A DNA stretch of 64,000 nt from DATEVL01 sp035471625 (lineage in GTDB: Bacteria > Chloroflexota > Anaerolineae > Anaerolineales > E44-bin32): contig DATIPT010000167.1 of the NCBI GenBank assembly GCA_035471625.1, positions 1-64,000 on the forward strand. The letters are read 5' to 3'. A program made the translations under genes and the position numbers. The notes under the pieces are model-generated. The model did not search any database, was not told the origin of the DNA, and was given only the letters and a program-made list of their open reading frames with translations. This document shows positions 1 through 8,496 of the stretch, piece after piece (position 1 is the stretch's first letter; each line of letters begins with the position of its first letter).

Positions 1-214
1 AAGAGCTGGCCTTGGCGCGGCTCGCCGCGGCCCCGGCGAAGACCAGGATGATCGCCAGGATGATGAGATCGCCCAGCGAGATGACCCCGGCGATGATGTC
101 CTTCTCGCCGAAGGCTTCGACCATCCCCATCAGCGAAAGGAGCAGGGCGATCGCACCGCCGATCGCGCCGAGCTGAAGAGCCGTCAGGAAGCGAAAGGTC
201 CGGGTCTTTTCCAT
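1..214 (-). CDS. Branched-chain amino-acid ABC transporter permease, LivM-like (partial, cut by window edge)
   Basis: Only the first 71 residues are visible; the gene runs off the left edge of the window. The peptide begins MEKTRTFRFLTALQLG and shows two hydrophobic stretches at about residues 10-30 and 42-60, which suits the start of an integral membrane permease. It follows the LivH-type permease gene in the same direction after a 12-base gap. That is the usual position of the second permease of a Liv-type importer, and the ATPase genes would be expected further left. The assignment rests on operon position more than on domain evidence, because the conserved LivM core is outside the window. 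Confidence 0.6.
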   Translation of the reverse strand, partial: MEKTRTFRFLTALQLGAIGGAIALLLSLMGMVEAFGEKDIIAGVISLGDLIILAIILVFAGAAASRAKASS

Positions 215-226
215 GGCATCGCCTCC

Positions 227-1288
227 CTACGCCTTGGCCCGGGCGAGTCGTTCGCCAAGGATGCCGGATGGGCGGAGAATGAGGATCAGGACGAGAACTG
301 TGAAGGCAATGGCGTCCTTCAACTGATACGGTGCAGGCACTCCGTAGCCGTCGAGGAACAGGATGGCGCCAACCGACTCGGTGACACCGAGCACAAGGCC
401 GCCTAGCATCGCCCCGGGGATGTTGCCGATGCCTCCCAATACTGCCGCCGTGAAGGCCTTGATGCCCGGGACGAACCCCATGAACCACGTGATCTGGCGG
501 AAGACCGCGGCGTAAAGGACGCCGGCGACGCCGGCGAAGGCGGCTCCAATGACGAACGTCTGCACGACGGTGGCGTCGACATCGATCCCCATCAAGGCCG
601 AGACATCCTTGTCCTCGGCGACCGATCGGATCGCCCGACCGGCCTTGGTGCGCTGGACGTATAGCCAGAGGACGAGCATCATCATCCCTGCGCCCACAAT
701 GACCAACGCGTCGACCTTGTCGACGGCAAAACCATTGGGCAGCGCCCAGGAGCCTTGGAGCAGCGGGAACTGAGGATACGAACGGACCTGCGAACCGAAC
801 AGGCCGCGGAACATGTACTGAAGGAAGAGCGACGCGCCGACGGCCGTGATCAGTGGGACGAGGCGCGGCGCCCGGCGCAGAGGTCGATAGGCGATCCGCT
901 CGAGCAGGACGGCGATAATGACCGAAGAGAGAGCGGCGATAAGGAAGATCAGAATGAAGGCCAGGAGCGGGTACGCCGCCATGAAGCCGGAGGCCGCCAT
1001 CCAGGTGGCCGGGAAGAAGCCGATGTAGGCCCCGGCCATGAAAACTTCGCCGTGGGCAAAGTTGATCATGCGCAGGATGCCGTACACCATTGTGTAGCCG
1101 AGGGCGATCAGAGCGTACACGCTCCCCTGAGTGATCCCCGAGAGCGCGATATCGAACCATTGCTCTGGTGAGTACTTGTCAGCGCGGATAGTCAGGAAGG
1201 ATCCGTAGATGGCTGCCGCCAGGATGACGGCGGCGATTGTCCACATGATCACATCCACCGGATCGACCCGGGCCAGGAAACGTCGCAT
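227..1288 (-). CDS. livH: Branched-chain amino-acid ABC transporter permease LivH
   Basis: This is a 353-residue inner-membrane permease of the LivH family, which forms half of the channel for branched-chain amino acids or related substrates. The family block with GYTMVYGILRMINFAHGE lies at about residues 62-80. The cytoplasmic ATPase-contact loop with AEDKDVSALMGID lies near residue 225. The open frame extends 43 codons upstream, but that part overlaps a perfect hairpin and has no family similarity. I therefore start at the ATG at 1288, which is preceded by an AAGGG ribosome site. The gene lies between its binding-protein gene upstream and the LivM-like gene downstream. Confidence 0.93.
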   Translation of the reverse strand: MRRFLARVDPVDVIMWTIAAVILAAAIYGSFLTIRADKYSPEQWFDIALSGITQGSVYALIALGYTMVYGILRMINFAHGEVFMAGAYIGFFPATWMAASGFMAAYPLLAFILIFLIAALSSVIIAVLLERIAYRPLRRAPRLVPLITAVGASLFLQYMFRGLFGSQVRSYPQFPLLQGSWALPNGFAVDKVDALVIVGAGMMMLVLWLYVQRTKAGRAIRSVAEDKDVSALMGIDVDATVVQTFVIGAAFAGVAGVLYAAVFRQITWFMGFVPGIKAFTAAVLGGIGNIPGAMLGGLVLGVTESVGAILFLDGYGVPAPYQLKDAIAFTVLVLILILRPSGILGERLARAKA

Positions 1289-1377
1289 CGGAGCGCCCTT
1301 TCTACGAAGGAGCGGAGTCGGGCAAAGATGAGGGGATTCGCCTATGCCGTCGGAGAAGCACCTCGCATCCGGAGAGA

Positions 1378-1412
1378 GACGGGACGGACCGGACCGTCCG
1401 GTCCGTCCCGTC
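1378..1412. other. Perfect 15-bp hairpin between livK and livH
   Basis: Arms at 1378-1392 and 1398-1412 are exactly complementary and enclose a five-base loop. No run of T follows on the minus strand, so it does not look like a complete intrinsic terminator. Its place between a binding-protein gene and its permease gene suits an mRNA-stabilising or partial-attenuation hairpin. Such a hairpin would leave more binding protein than permease. The function is inferred. Confidence 0.6.
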
Positions 1413-1462
1413 TGCAAGGGGCGGCGAGGGAGGGCGCACTCGCCCTCCCTCGGGAGCCAGAG

Positions 1463-2746
1463 CTACGGAGTCCAGGTCACCTGTGGCGGCCAATTGCCGC
1501 CGGTGATCTCGGCCGCTGAGAGCACGAACACACCCAGAGCCTCGCCGGTGGCGCAGTCGCCATTGATGTCGCAGGACAGGTTGCCCGTCAACCCCGGGAA
1601 GCCGCGCAGATTGTACATGTAGTCGCGCAGCGCACCCCGCGGGATGTTCACGGTGCCGTCCGAGTCGACGATGGCCACGGCCTCGATCGCCTGGAAGAGC
1701 ATGTTCGTGGCGTCGTAGGCGAAGGCGTGGAAGCCCGAGGGCGGCACGCCGCCGAACTTCGCCGTCCACTTGGCCAGGAAGGCCTCATAGTCGGCGCCGG
1801 CAACGTACGGACCCGAGAGGTACATTCCGTCCGCGTCCATCCCGGCGTTCTCCGGGAACGTATCGGCCAGCAGGCCGTCGGCGCCGAAGAGCATGGTGTC
1901 CTCAAGCCCCGAGATGTCCTTCGCCTGGTCGGCGATGAACCCGCCTTCCGGCTCGAAGATCGGGAAGTACAGGATGTCCGGCGAGCCGGTGGCGATGCTC
2001 GAGAGGACGCCGGTCATGTCGGTGTCGCCGACGTTGACCGCTTCCTGAGCGGTGACGGTTCCGCCGAGGCTGGTGAAGACGTCCGAGAAGACATCTTGCA
2101 GGCTCTCGGCGTACGGGCTGCCGTCGTGGATCGTTGCCGCCGTCTTGGCGCCGACCACGCTGTAGGCGAACTCGGCCGCGATTCGGCCCTGGAACAGGTC
2201 ATTGTGGGCGGTCCGGAAGTACCCCGGCCAGTGATCGGGGTGATCCGGGTTCGTCAGGTCGGGATTGGTGTTCGACGGCGAGATCATCAGCATCCCGGCC
2301 TGCGAGATCAGTGGCGCGAACGAGCGGGCGGCGCTCGAGCAGTTGGTGCCGATCACTCCGATGACCGTCGGATCGGCGCCGATCTTGGTGCCGGCCGCCT
2401 GACCGCCTTCGGCCGAACACAGCGTGTCCTCGCCGGTCAGCTCGATGGGGTGGCCGAGGATCTCGCCGCCGACGTCGTCGATGGCGATCTGGACCGCGCC
2501 GCGGCTGTCCTCACCGAGTGTGGCCGTCGGGCCCGAGACCGTTAGCGCATAGGCGATGTGGATCGGGTCTCCAGGGGCGACGACGACGCAGCCAATGGCG
2601 TCAGCGCATGCGAAGGGCTTGGGCCCGGCTGTGGCTTCCGGCCCGCTTGGCGGCTCGGTGGCCGGGGCTTGCGTCGGGGTCGCGCAGGCGGCGAGGATCA
2701 TGCCGGCTACCACGAGGGCGGAAAAAAGAGCGAACGTACGCTTCAT
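1463..2746 (-). CDS. Branched-chain amino-acid ABC transporter substrate-binding lipoprotein
   Basis: This is a 427-residue periplasmic-binding-protein fold of the leucine/LIV-binding family, which captures the substrate outside the membrane and delivers it to LivH/LivM. An N-terminal signal ends in a lipobox (GMILAAC), so the mature protein should be lipid-anchored. It is followed by a Pro/Thr-rich linker. Family features include GDPIHIAYALTVSGPTA at the start of the mature domain and a HAFAYDATNMLFQAIEA segment near the C-terminus. The start at 2746 has a strong GGAGGAGGGAG ribosome site; the 12-codon upstream extension has none. It is the first gene of the operon, behind a near-consensus promoter at 2906-2935. 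Confidence 0.92.
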   Translation of the reverse strand: MKRTFALFSALVVAGMILAACATPTQAPATEPPSGPEATAGPKPFACADAIGCVVVAPGDPIHIAYALTVSGPTATLGEDSRGAVQIAIDDVGGEILGHPIELTGEDTLCSAEGGQAAGTKIGADPTVIGVIGTNCSSAARSFAPLISQAGMLMISPSNTNPDLTNPDHPDHWPGYFRTAHNDLFQGRIAAEFAYSVVGAKTAATIHDGSPYAESLQDVFSDVFTSLGGTVTAQEAVNVGDTDMTGVLSSIATGSPDILYFPIFEPEGGFIADQAKDISGLEDTMLFGADGLLADTFPENAGMDADGMYLSGPYVAGADYEAFLAKWTAKFGGVPPSGFHAFAYDATNMLFQAIEAVAIVDSDGTVNIPRGALRDYMYNLRGFPGLTGNLSCDINGDCATGEALGVFVLSAAEITGGNWPPQVTWTP

Positions 2747-2905
2747 TGTCTTCTCCCTCCTCCAGGGTTCAGATTGCGTCATGATGGGATGTCAAACTCA
2801 CGTGGGGAAAGCTTGGGTTGAATTGGGCTGCCAACCACCTCCTTCCGGCTCGGCGCTCATGGAACGCCCAGGGTCTGACGTCGCGTCCGTCCCCCTAAAC
2901 TCCGA

Positions 2906-2935
2906 ATTCTAGCCCGCCTTGTGGCCCGATGTCAA
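2906..2935 (-). promoter_or_regulatory. Sigma-70 promoter of the liv operon
   Basis: On the minus strand TTGACA (2935 to 2930) is followed after 18 bases by TAGAAT (2911 to 2906), close to the sigma-70 consensus. Transcription would start near 2899, leaving a leader of about 150 bases before the binding-protein ATG. The 325-base gap 2747-3071 holds this promoter, a 14-bp inverted repeat and the divergent promoter of the glycosyltransferase operon; I see no gene in it. Confidence 0.75.
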
Positions 2936-2956
2936 CTGCCTCGGACCTTGCCCGGT

Positions 2957-2995
2957 GGGGCGGGGTGCCGCCACGGCGGGCCGGCACCCCGCCCC
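2957..2995. repeat. 14-bp GC-rich inverted repeat between divergent promoters
   Basis: Arms at 2957-2970 and 2982-2995 are exact complements separated by 11 bases. The repeat lies upstream of both divergent promoters, outside either predicted transcript, so it is unlikely to be a terminator for the flanking genes. A regulator-binding palindrome or cruciform is possible, but nothing in the sequence identifies the binding protein. Confidence 0.5.
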
Positions 2996-3016
2996 CATCA
3001 CTGCCCCCGGGAAGGC

Positions 3017-3045
3017 TTGACGGCCCCCCAGGCCGTCGCTAGGAT
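3017..3045 (+). promoter_or_regulatory. Sigma-70 promoter of the glycosyltransferase-yraN-miaA operon
   Basis: TTGACG (3017-3022) and TAGGAT (3040-3045) are separated by 17 bases. The predicted start is near 3052. The short leader carries a GGGAAGG ribosome site ahead of the ATG at 3072. Confidence 0.7.
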
Positions 3046-3071
3046 TGGCTCTGAGCCCGGGAAGGCACTCC

Positions 3072-4271
3072 ATGCGCATCGGCATGATGCTCGACTTCTA
3101 CAAGCCCCACATCAGCGGGGTGACGAACTACGTCAGCCTGAACAAGATGGCGCTGGAGCGCTCGGGGCACGAGGTCCATGTCTTCACCTTCGGGGGAGGT
3201 TCGGCGGCCCCGCCGGAGCCGGGCGTGATTCGAAGCCCCGGCGTTCCCTTTGCCGACTCGGGGTTCTACCTGGGATTCCGCTACTCGAGGACGGCCCGTC
3301 GTCTCCTCCAGGAGATGGATCTCGTCCACGTCCACCACCCCTTCCTCAGCGGGAACCTGGCCCTGCGCTACTGCCGCCGCCGAAATATCCCGATCGTCTT
3401 CACCAATCACACCCGCTACGATCTCTACGCTCAAGTCTATCTCCCCATGATCCCGGATCCGCTCAGCCGGAGCTTCCTCCAGGCCTATATGCCGGCCTTC
3501 TGCCGAGAGGTCGACTTGGTGATCGCGCCCTCGGCCGGGATCGAGCGGGTCCTGCGGGATATGGGGGTCGACGTCGCGATGGAGGTGATTCCCAACGGCG
3601 TAGACCTGGCGCCGTTTCAAGGTGCCGCCAACCCGGTCCCGCGCGAACAGCTTGGCCTGGAGCCGGGATCGGTTGGACTGGTGTACGTCGGCCGTCTCGG
3701 CGTCGAAAAGAACCTGGCCTTCCTTCTCCGAACCTTCGCCGGGGTTCGGGCCGCCGCGCCCCAGGCGCGCCTGGTGTTAATCGGCGGCGGGCCCGAGACG
3801 GAGAACCTACGAGGGCTGGCGCAGGACCTGGGGATCGGAGATGCCGTGCATTTCACCGGCCCGGTTCCCTATGAGAAGGTCCCGCCCCTTCTTGCCGCCT
3901 GTGACGCCTTCGTCACCGGCTCGGTCTCCGAGGTCCACCCCCTATCCGTGATCGAAGCCATGGCTTCGGGCTTGCCGATCGGAGCGATCGAAAGCCCCGG
4001 GATCTCCGACACCGTTCGGGACGGGGTCGACGGATTCCTGTCGCCGTACGACTCGGCAGCCTTCGCCGCCAAGCTCACCCGCCTGGTGCTCGATGAAGCC
4101 CTGCGGCGGAAGATGGGGGAGGCAGCCCTCCGTTCGTCCCAGCGGTACTCGATCGATTCGACCAGCGCCATCGTCGAGGCTCACTACGCTCGCCTCGTCG
4201 AGCGGCCGCCGCGCCGCCGGGCCACGCGCTGGGACACAACGTGGCAATCGTTTCTCGATCGGCTGACATGA
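3072..4271 (+). CDS. Glycosyltransferase family 4 (GT-B fold)
   Basis: This is a 399-residue GT4 glycosyltransferase with two Rossmann-like halves, likely cytoplasmic and membrane-associated. The N-terminal acceptor domain has the MLDFYKPHISGVTNYV motif of mannosyl- or glucosyltransferases that act on lipid acceptors. The C-terminal donor domain has VYVGRLGVEKN and the E-x7-E region SEVHPLSVIEAMASG near residues 287-301. The donor sugar and acceptor cannot be read from sequence; phosphatidylinositol-mannoside or glycolipid glucosyl transfer are the commonest roles of close relatives. Its TGA overlaps the ATG of yraN (ATGA), so the two genes are translationally coupled. Confidence 0.9.
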   Translation: MRIGMMLDFYKPHISGVTNYVSLNKMALERSGHEVHVFTFGGGSAAPPEPGVIRSPGVPFADSGFYLGFRYSRTARRLLQEMDLVHVHHPFLSGNLALRYCRRRNIPIVFTNHTRYDLYAQVYLPMIPDPLSRSFLQAYMPAFCREVDLVIAPSAGIERVLRDMGVDVAMEVIPNGVDLAPFQGAANPVPREQLGLEPGSVGLVYVGRLGVEKNLAFLLRTFAGVRAAAPQARLVLIGGGPETENLRGLAQDLGIGDAVHFTGPVPYEKVPPLLAACDAFVTGSVSEVHPLSVIEAMASGLPIGAIESPGISDTVRDGVDGFLSPYDSAAFAAKLTRLVLDEALRRKMGEAALRSSQRYSIDSTSAIVEAHYARLVERPPRRRATRWDTTWQSFLDRLT

Positions 4272-4648
4272 CGTCTCGCGAGGTCGCCCGGTGGGGTGAG
4301 GCCGAAGCCGATCGCTACCTCCGCCGTCTCGGATGGGAGATCGTGGAGGCGAACTGGAGCTGTCGCTACGGCGAGATCGATCGGGTCGCCCGCGACCGCG
4401 AAGGATGGGTGTTCATCGAGGTCAAGGCCCGCCGGAGCCGTTCCTTCGGGCTCCCTGAAGAGGCGGTCACGCCCGCCAAGCGCCGCCGGCTCCTGCGGGC
4501 GGCGGTGACGTACCTCCAGGAACACAACGCGTCTGACGATCCCTGGCGCATCGATGTCATCGCCATCGAGGGTCGACCGCGTCGACCGCCCACGCGCCTG
4601 GATCACTATCGCGACGCCATCGAAGCCGACGAAGGTGCGTTCCCGTGA
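4268..4648 (+). CDS. YraN-family putative endonuclease (UPF0102)
   Basis: This 126-residue protein belongs to the YraN family, which has a restriction-endonuclease-like fold. The nuclease-type residues are all visible: YGEIDRVARD, then VFIEVKARRS, matching the D-x(n)-ExK pattern. Family members are thought to act on branched or damaged nucleic acid, but the cellular role is not settled. I chose the internal ATG at 4268 because it forms an ATGA overlap with the glycosyltransferase stop and begins where family similarity begins. Its own stop overlaps the GTG of miaA. Confidence 0.88.
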   Translation: MTSREVARWGEAEADRYLRRLGWEIVEANWSCRYGEIDRVARDREGWVFIEVKARRSRSFGLPEEAVTPAKRRRLLRAAVTYLQEHNASDDPWRIDVIAIEGRPRRPPTRLDHYRDAIEADEGAFP

Positions 4649-5592
4649 CGTCCCGACCCAAGGCCGTCGCCATCCTGGGCGCGACCGCCACGGGCAAGAG
4701 CGCGCTGGCGCTCGTGCTGGCGCCGGAGTTCAGCGGCGAAATCGTGTCGGTGGACTCCCGCCAGATCTACCGCGGGATGGATATCGGGACGGCCAAGCCC
4801 ACGGCGGCGGAACGCGCGCAGGTGCGCCACCACCTCATCGACGTCGCCGATCCGGATGAGACCTGGTCGCTCGCCCAGTATCAACGGGCGGTTCACGGAG
4901 CTCTCGAAGAGATTGTGACACGGGCGAAGCTCCCGATCTTGGTCGGCGGGACCGGGCAGCACATGCGGGCCGTCGTCGAGGGATGGCGCCCACCGCCGCG
5001 CGATCCGGCCGTCCGGGCGCGTCTGGAGGAGGAAGCTCGTCGGCTGGGGCCCGAGGCGATGGCCCAACGGCTGGCCGACCTGGATCCCGACTCCGCGGCC
5101 CGGATCGACCCGCGCAACACCCGGCGAGTCGTGCGGGCGCTGGAAATCCTCGAAACGACCGGGCGTCCGGCAAGCGCCCAGCGCCGGTCGGAGGCACCTC
5201 CCTTTGATATCATGCGCGTCGGGCTGGCGCTCCCGAGAGACGAACTCTACGCCCGGATCGACGACCGGATCGATCGCATGATCCAGGCTGGGCTCGAGGA
5301 GGAAGTGCGGGGTCTGCTCCAGCGTGGCTTCGCCCGATCGCTTCCTTCAATGTCGGCCATCGGCTATGGCGAGATCGCCGCCCACCTGGAAGGGGAGTTG
5401 TCCCTCGAAGAAGCGGTCGAACGAATGCGTCGGGCCACGCGGCGGCTGGTGCGGACCCAGGCCAACTGGTTCCGTTCCGCGGATGCCTCGATCGCGTGGT
5501 TCACGCCGACTCCGGGATACGAATCCGGGGTGGTGGGGTTCTTGCACGACGCTCTGAACGCGGCCGACGCCTCCTCTGCCGATCCCTTGTAG
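4645..5592 (+). CDS. miaA: tRNA dimethylallyltransferase MiaA
   Basis: This 315-residue enzyme transfers a dimethylallyl group from DMAPP to N6 of A37 in tRNAs that read UNN codons. The P-loop GATATGKS is at residues 12-19. The signature DSRQIYRGMDIGTAKP starts at residue 37, and GGTGQHMRAV is near residue 98. The length is usual for the family. The start is GTG, overlapping the yraN stop (GTGA), which makes it the third coupled gene of a short operon. A weak stem (5663-5687) in the gap before the convergent phosphate transporter may end the transcript. Confidence 0.96.
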   Translation: MTSRPKAVAILGATATGKSALALVLAPEFSGEIVSVDSRQIYRGMDIGTAKPTAAERAQVRHHLIDVADPDETWSLAQYQRAVHGALEEIVTRAKLPILVGGTGQHMRAVVEGWRPPPRDPAVRARLEEEARRLGPEAMAQRLADLDPDSAARIDPRNTRRVVRALEILETTGRPASAQRRSEAPPFDIMRVGLALPRDELYARIDDRIDRMIQAGLEEEVRGLLQRGFARSLPSMSAIGYGEIAAHLEGELSLEEAVERMRRATRRLVRTQANWFRSADASIAWFTPTPGYESGVVGFLHDALNAADASSADPL

Positions 5593-5662
5593 GCGCGGCC
5601 TCGCTTCGCCGGGGGCAATCGATACAGCCCATCGTCGACTGCAACGAGAGGAGCAAGTTCAC

Positions 5663-5687
5663 TTCCCCGCTGGCTTCGCAGGGGGAA
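5663..5687. terminator. Possible terminator between convergent miaA and PiT transporter
   Basis: TTCCCC (5663-5668) pairs with GGGGAA (5682-5687), with an inner CTG/CAG pairing and a TTCG-containing loop. There is no clear T-tract on either side, so termination is only suggested by the position between two converging genes. Confidence 0.35.
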
Positions 5688-5716
5688 TGGAGCGCTGCCT
5701 AGGCGAGGCGGTTGGG

Positions 5717-6691
5717 TCAGGTGATTGCGGTAATCGCCAGGTAGGCAAGCCCGGCAAGGATGGCGGTCACCGGGATAGTCAGCACCCAGGCGGTGGCCAT
5801 CTCGCGCAGGATCCCCCAGCGGACCATCTTGATCCGATCAGCGGCGCCGACGCCCATGATCGAGGAGCTCATCACCTGGGTCGTGCTTACGGGACCACCG
5901 AGCAGCGCCGCGCCGAGGATGACCGATGCACCGGCCGCCTGGGAAGAGAACGCGTGGACCGGACGGATTCGGTAGATCTTGCCTCCCAGAGTCCGGATCA
6001 GTCTCCATCCCCCGAAGAACGTTCCGAGGGCAATCGCACCGGCGCTGAGGGCGATCACCCAGAGCGGAACATGGAAGCTATCCAGGGCCCCCGCGGCGAC
6101 CAGTCCCATGGTGATCACCCCCATGGTCTTCTGGGCATCGTTCGAGCCGTGGCTGAGGGCCAGGCCGATCAGGGTGAAGGTTTGGGCACTCCGGAAGAAG
6201 GTGTTGACCGACGGTGACGAGCTGCGGACGGCCGCCAGCACAAGTCTCATGATCAGGAAGCCGGCCGCCAAGCCGAGGATCGGGGAAAGGAACAGGGCCA
6301 GAAGAACGCGCACGAGCCCAGGCACGATGACCACGCCGAACCCTTGGGCCAGGATGGCGGCACCCAGGAGGCCGCCGACCAGGGCATGGGAGGACGACGA
6401 GGGGATTCCGAAGTACCAGGTGGCCAGGTTCCAGACGATCGCCGCTCCCAGGGCGGCATTGATCACATTCACCTCGAGAACCTGGAGGTCAAGAAGCTCA
6501 TCCCCGATCGCTGTGGCGACCGCGACTCCGAAGAGGAAAGGAGCGACGAAGTGAGCCACCGCCGCCAGGAAGAGCGCCACCCGCGGGCGCATCGCGTTTG
6601 ACGAGATCGGAGTCGCAACGACATTGGAGCTGTCGTGGAATCCGTTCAGGAAATCGAAGATCAGCGCGAGGGCGAGAAGGACGAAGATCAT
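5717..6691 (-). CDS. Inorganic phosphate transporter, PiT (PHO4) family
   Basis: This is a 324-residue low-affinity cation-coupled phosphate permease of the inner membrane, about ten transmembrane segments. Both halves of the internally repeated signature are present: GFHDSSNVVAT at residues 17-27 and SHGSNDAQKTMG at 180-191. GIPSSSSHALVG at 95-106 is a further family block. The gene has its own near-consensus promoter at 6714-6743, part of which overlaps the stop codon of the upstream permease gene, so it is probably transcribed independently. No PhoU-like gene lies beside it. Confidence 0.95.
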   Translation of the reverse strand: MIFVLLALALIFDFLNGFHDSSNVVATPISSNAMRPRVALFLAAVAHFVAPFLFGVAVATAIGDELLDLQVLEVNVINAALGAAIVWNLATWYFGIPSSSSHALVGGLLGAAILAQGFGVVIVPGLVRVLLALFLSPILGLAAGFLIMRLVLAAVRSSSPSVNTFFRSAQTFTLIGLALSHGSNDAQKTMGVITMGLVAAGALDSFHVPLWVIALSAGAIALGTFFGGWRLIRTLGGKIYRIRPVHAFSSQAAGASVILGAALLGGPVSTTQVMSSSIMGVGAADRIKMVRWGILREMATAWVLTIPVTAILAGLAYLAITAIT

Positions 6692-6713
6692 GGCAAGGCC
6701 AGCAAGAGCCGGC

Positions 6714-6743
6714 AGAATAGCAGACGCGGAAGGGGCGTGTCAA
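6714..6743 (-). promoter_or_regulatory. Sigma-70 promoter of the PiT gene
   Basis: On the minus strand TTGACA (6743 to 6738) and TATTCT (6719 to 6714) are 18 bases apart. The -35 box overlaps the TGA stop of the upstream permease. The predicted start near 6707 leaves a leader of about 16 bases. Confidence 0.72.
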
Positions 6744-7537
6744 CCCCTGGGGCGGAGACGGGCAGCCCAGTCGCCGAGGCGGTGGACAGCGAGGATCGTC
6801 CCGGCGATCGATGCGCCGGGGAACCACGCCAGCCATGGCGCCACGCGCAGGTATCCGCGTGCCGCGTTGAGCATCGAGCCCCATTCGGGCGTGGAGATCT
6901 CGCCGGCCAGCCCGAGGAACGTCAGAGTCGTCAGGCCTCCAATCGCCCAGGCATAGTGGGTCGTTGCCAATGAAAGCAGGGAGGGCAGCGCGTTCGGCAA
7001 GAGGTGACGGATTGCGATTTCCATGCGTCCCGACCCGAGGGCCGATGCGGCGGCGACGTAGGGCTGACCGCGTTCCCGTCGCAGGGCCGATCGTGCGAGG
7101 CGAGCGAAACCGGGAGAAAGGCCGAGTCCGACGGCGATGACCAGCGTGTCGAAGCCAGGTCCGAGGGCGGCGACGACCAGCAGGGCGAGGAGCAGGCTCG
7201 GGATCGCCAAGGCAGCGCCCGAGCCCCCGGCGACGGTGGCATCGACTGGCCCGCCGATCCCCTGGGCCAACAAGGCTGCTGCCGTCCCGATGGCGACCGT
7301 CAGGGCCGTCGCCGCCAGCGAAGCGACGATCGTGGCGCGCCCGCCGTACAAGAGGCGGGACCATTCATCGCGCCCGAGTTCATCCGTACCCAAGGGGGGC
7401 CATCCGGATGGGCGCAGGAGGGGCTCCGCAACAACCTGGGACGGTGCGGTGCCGGCCAGGATGGGCGCCAGCAGCGCCCCACTGACGACAAGGCCGAGCC
7501 AGGCCAACGCCAGGAACAGGCTGACCCTGGTCCTCAT
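6740..7537 (-). CDS. ABC transporter permease, DppC/OppC type
   Basis: This 265-residue inner-membrane permease pairs with the DppB-type protein encoded just upstream. It has an N-terminal hydrophobic segment, a periplasmic patch with PPLGTDELGRDEWSRLLYGG typical of DppC, and the cytoplasmic EAA loop AAASALGSGRMEIAIRHLLPN. The open frame continues 156 codons upstream, but the ATG at 7537 forms an ATGA overlap with the DppB-type stop and starts at the family's N-terminus. No ATPase gene follows; the next gene is the separately promoted phosphate transporter. Confidence 0.88.
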   Translation of the reverse strand: MRTRVSLFLALAWLGLVVSGALLAPILAGTAPSQVVAEPLLRPSGWPPLGTDELGRDEWSRLLYGGRATIVASLAATALTVAIGTAAALLAQGIGGPVDATVAGGSGAALAIPSLLLALLVVAALGPGFDTLVIAVGLGLSPGFARLARSALRRERGQPYVAAASALGSGRMEIAIRHLLPNALPSLLSLATTHYAWAIGGLTTLTFLGLAGEISTPEWGSMLNAARGYLRVAPWLAWFPGASIAGTILAVHRLGDWAARLRPRG

Positions 7538-8496
7538 GCCTCGTCCCGAAGCCTGGGATCGGCGAAGGCCGCAGCCATATCCGCCGCGACGTGGGTCAGG
7601 GTGTAGACCGCAGCTGCCACCAGGACGAGGCCCTGGACGACAGGGAAGTCGCCGTCGAGGATCGAGTTGACGAGCAGACGCCCGAGGCCGGGTCGGGCGA
7701 AGACCGTCTCCGTCACCACCGTGCCTCCGAGGAGCAAGGCGGCCTCCAGGGACAGAAAAGAGATCGCCAGCGGAAGGGCCGGACGCAGCGCGTGCCAGAT
7801 CAAGGGCAGGCCCCGGCGGACGCCTCTGGCCCTGGCGGCAAGGACGAAAGGCGCCTCGAGATTCTCCTGGAGGCCGCCCTCGAGAATTCGTGCCAAGGCC
7901 CCGGCAGAAGCGATGCCGAGGGCGAGCGCCGGCAGCAGCAGCGAATCGCTGCGCGTCAGAGGAAGGAAGGCAGGCGCCGCCCGGCCGACCGCCATGGCCG
8001 CCCAAAGGATCAGGACTCCGGTCAACGCTACGGGAAGCGCAGTGGCCAGGCCGGCGGCGGCGGATGCTCCTGATCCGAGAGCTGTCGAGCGGCGTGAGCC
8101 GGCGACAAGGCCCAGGATGGCCCCGATCAGGATCGTCATCCCGAGCCCGGCGATGGCGAGCTCGACTGTCGAACCGGCCTGCTCCGCAATCACTTCCCCA
8201 ACCGGGCGTTGGGTGTAGAGCGAGCGCCCCAGGTCTCCCTGAAGAAGCCCGGTGAGGTAGCGGGCGTACTGGGTCAGCAGTGGATCCGCCAGTCCGAGGC
8301 GCTCGCGGAGTTCTGCCGCTTGCTGCGGGGAAGCCAGTCCCTGGGAGAGCAGGCCTGCCAATGGGTCACCGGCGGCGAGGCGCAGGCCGAAGAAGGAGAG
8401 AGTGACCGCGGCCCACAGAGTGACCAGGGCCAGGCCGAGTCGCCGCGCGAAGACGCTCAGGGCGCCAGCTGCAGGTCGCGGAGCAGGGGGAACCAT
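7534..8496 (-). CDS. ABC transporter permease, DppB/OppB type
   Basis: This 320-residue permease begins with the DppB-like FARRLGLALVTLWAAVTLSFF helix. It has the LADPLLTQYARYLTGLLQGDLGRS segment, and an EAA loop AARARGVRRGLPLIWHALRPAL near residue 235. With the DppC-type protein it should form the channel for a peptide, nickel or oligosaccharide importer. The start used (ATG 8496) overlaps the binding-protein gene by 40 bases. No other common start codon lies before the first helix, and the first dozen residues are not family-conserved, so the exact start is uncertain. Confidence 0.88.
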   Translation of the reverse strand: MVPPAPRPAAGALSVFARRLGLALVTLWAAVTLSFFGLRLAAGDPLAGLLSQGLASPQQAAELRERLGLADPLLTQYARYLTGLLQGDLGRSLYTQRPVGEVIAEQAGSTVELAIAGLGMTILIGAILGLVAGSRRSTALGSGASAAAGLATALPVALTGVLILWAAMAVGRAAPAFLPLTRSDSLLLPALALGIASAGALARILEGGLQENLEAPFVLAARARGVRRGLPLIWHALRPALPLAISFLSLEAALLLGGTVVTETVFARPGLGRLLVNSILDGDFPVVQGLVLVAAAVYTLTHVAADMAAAFADPRLRDEA

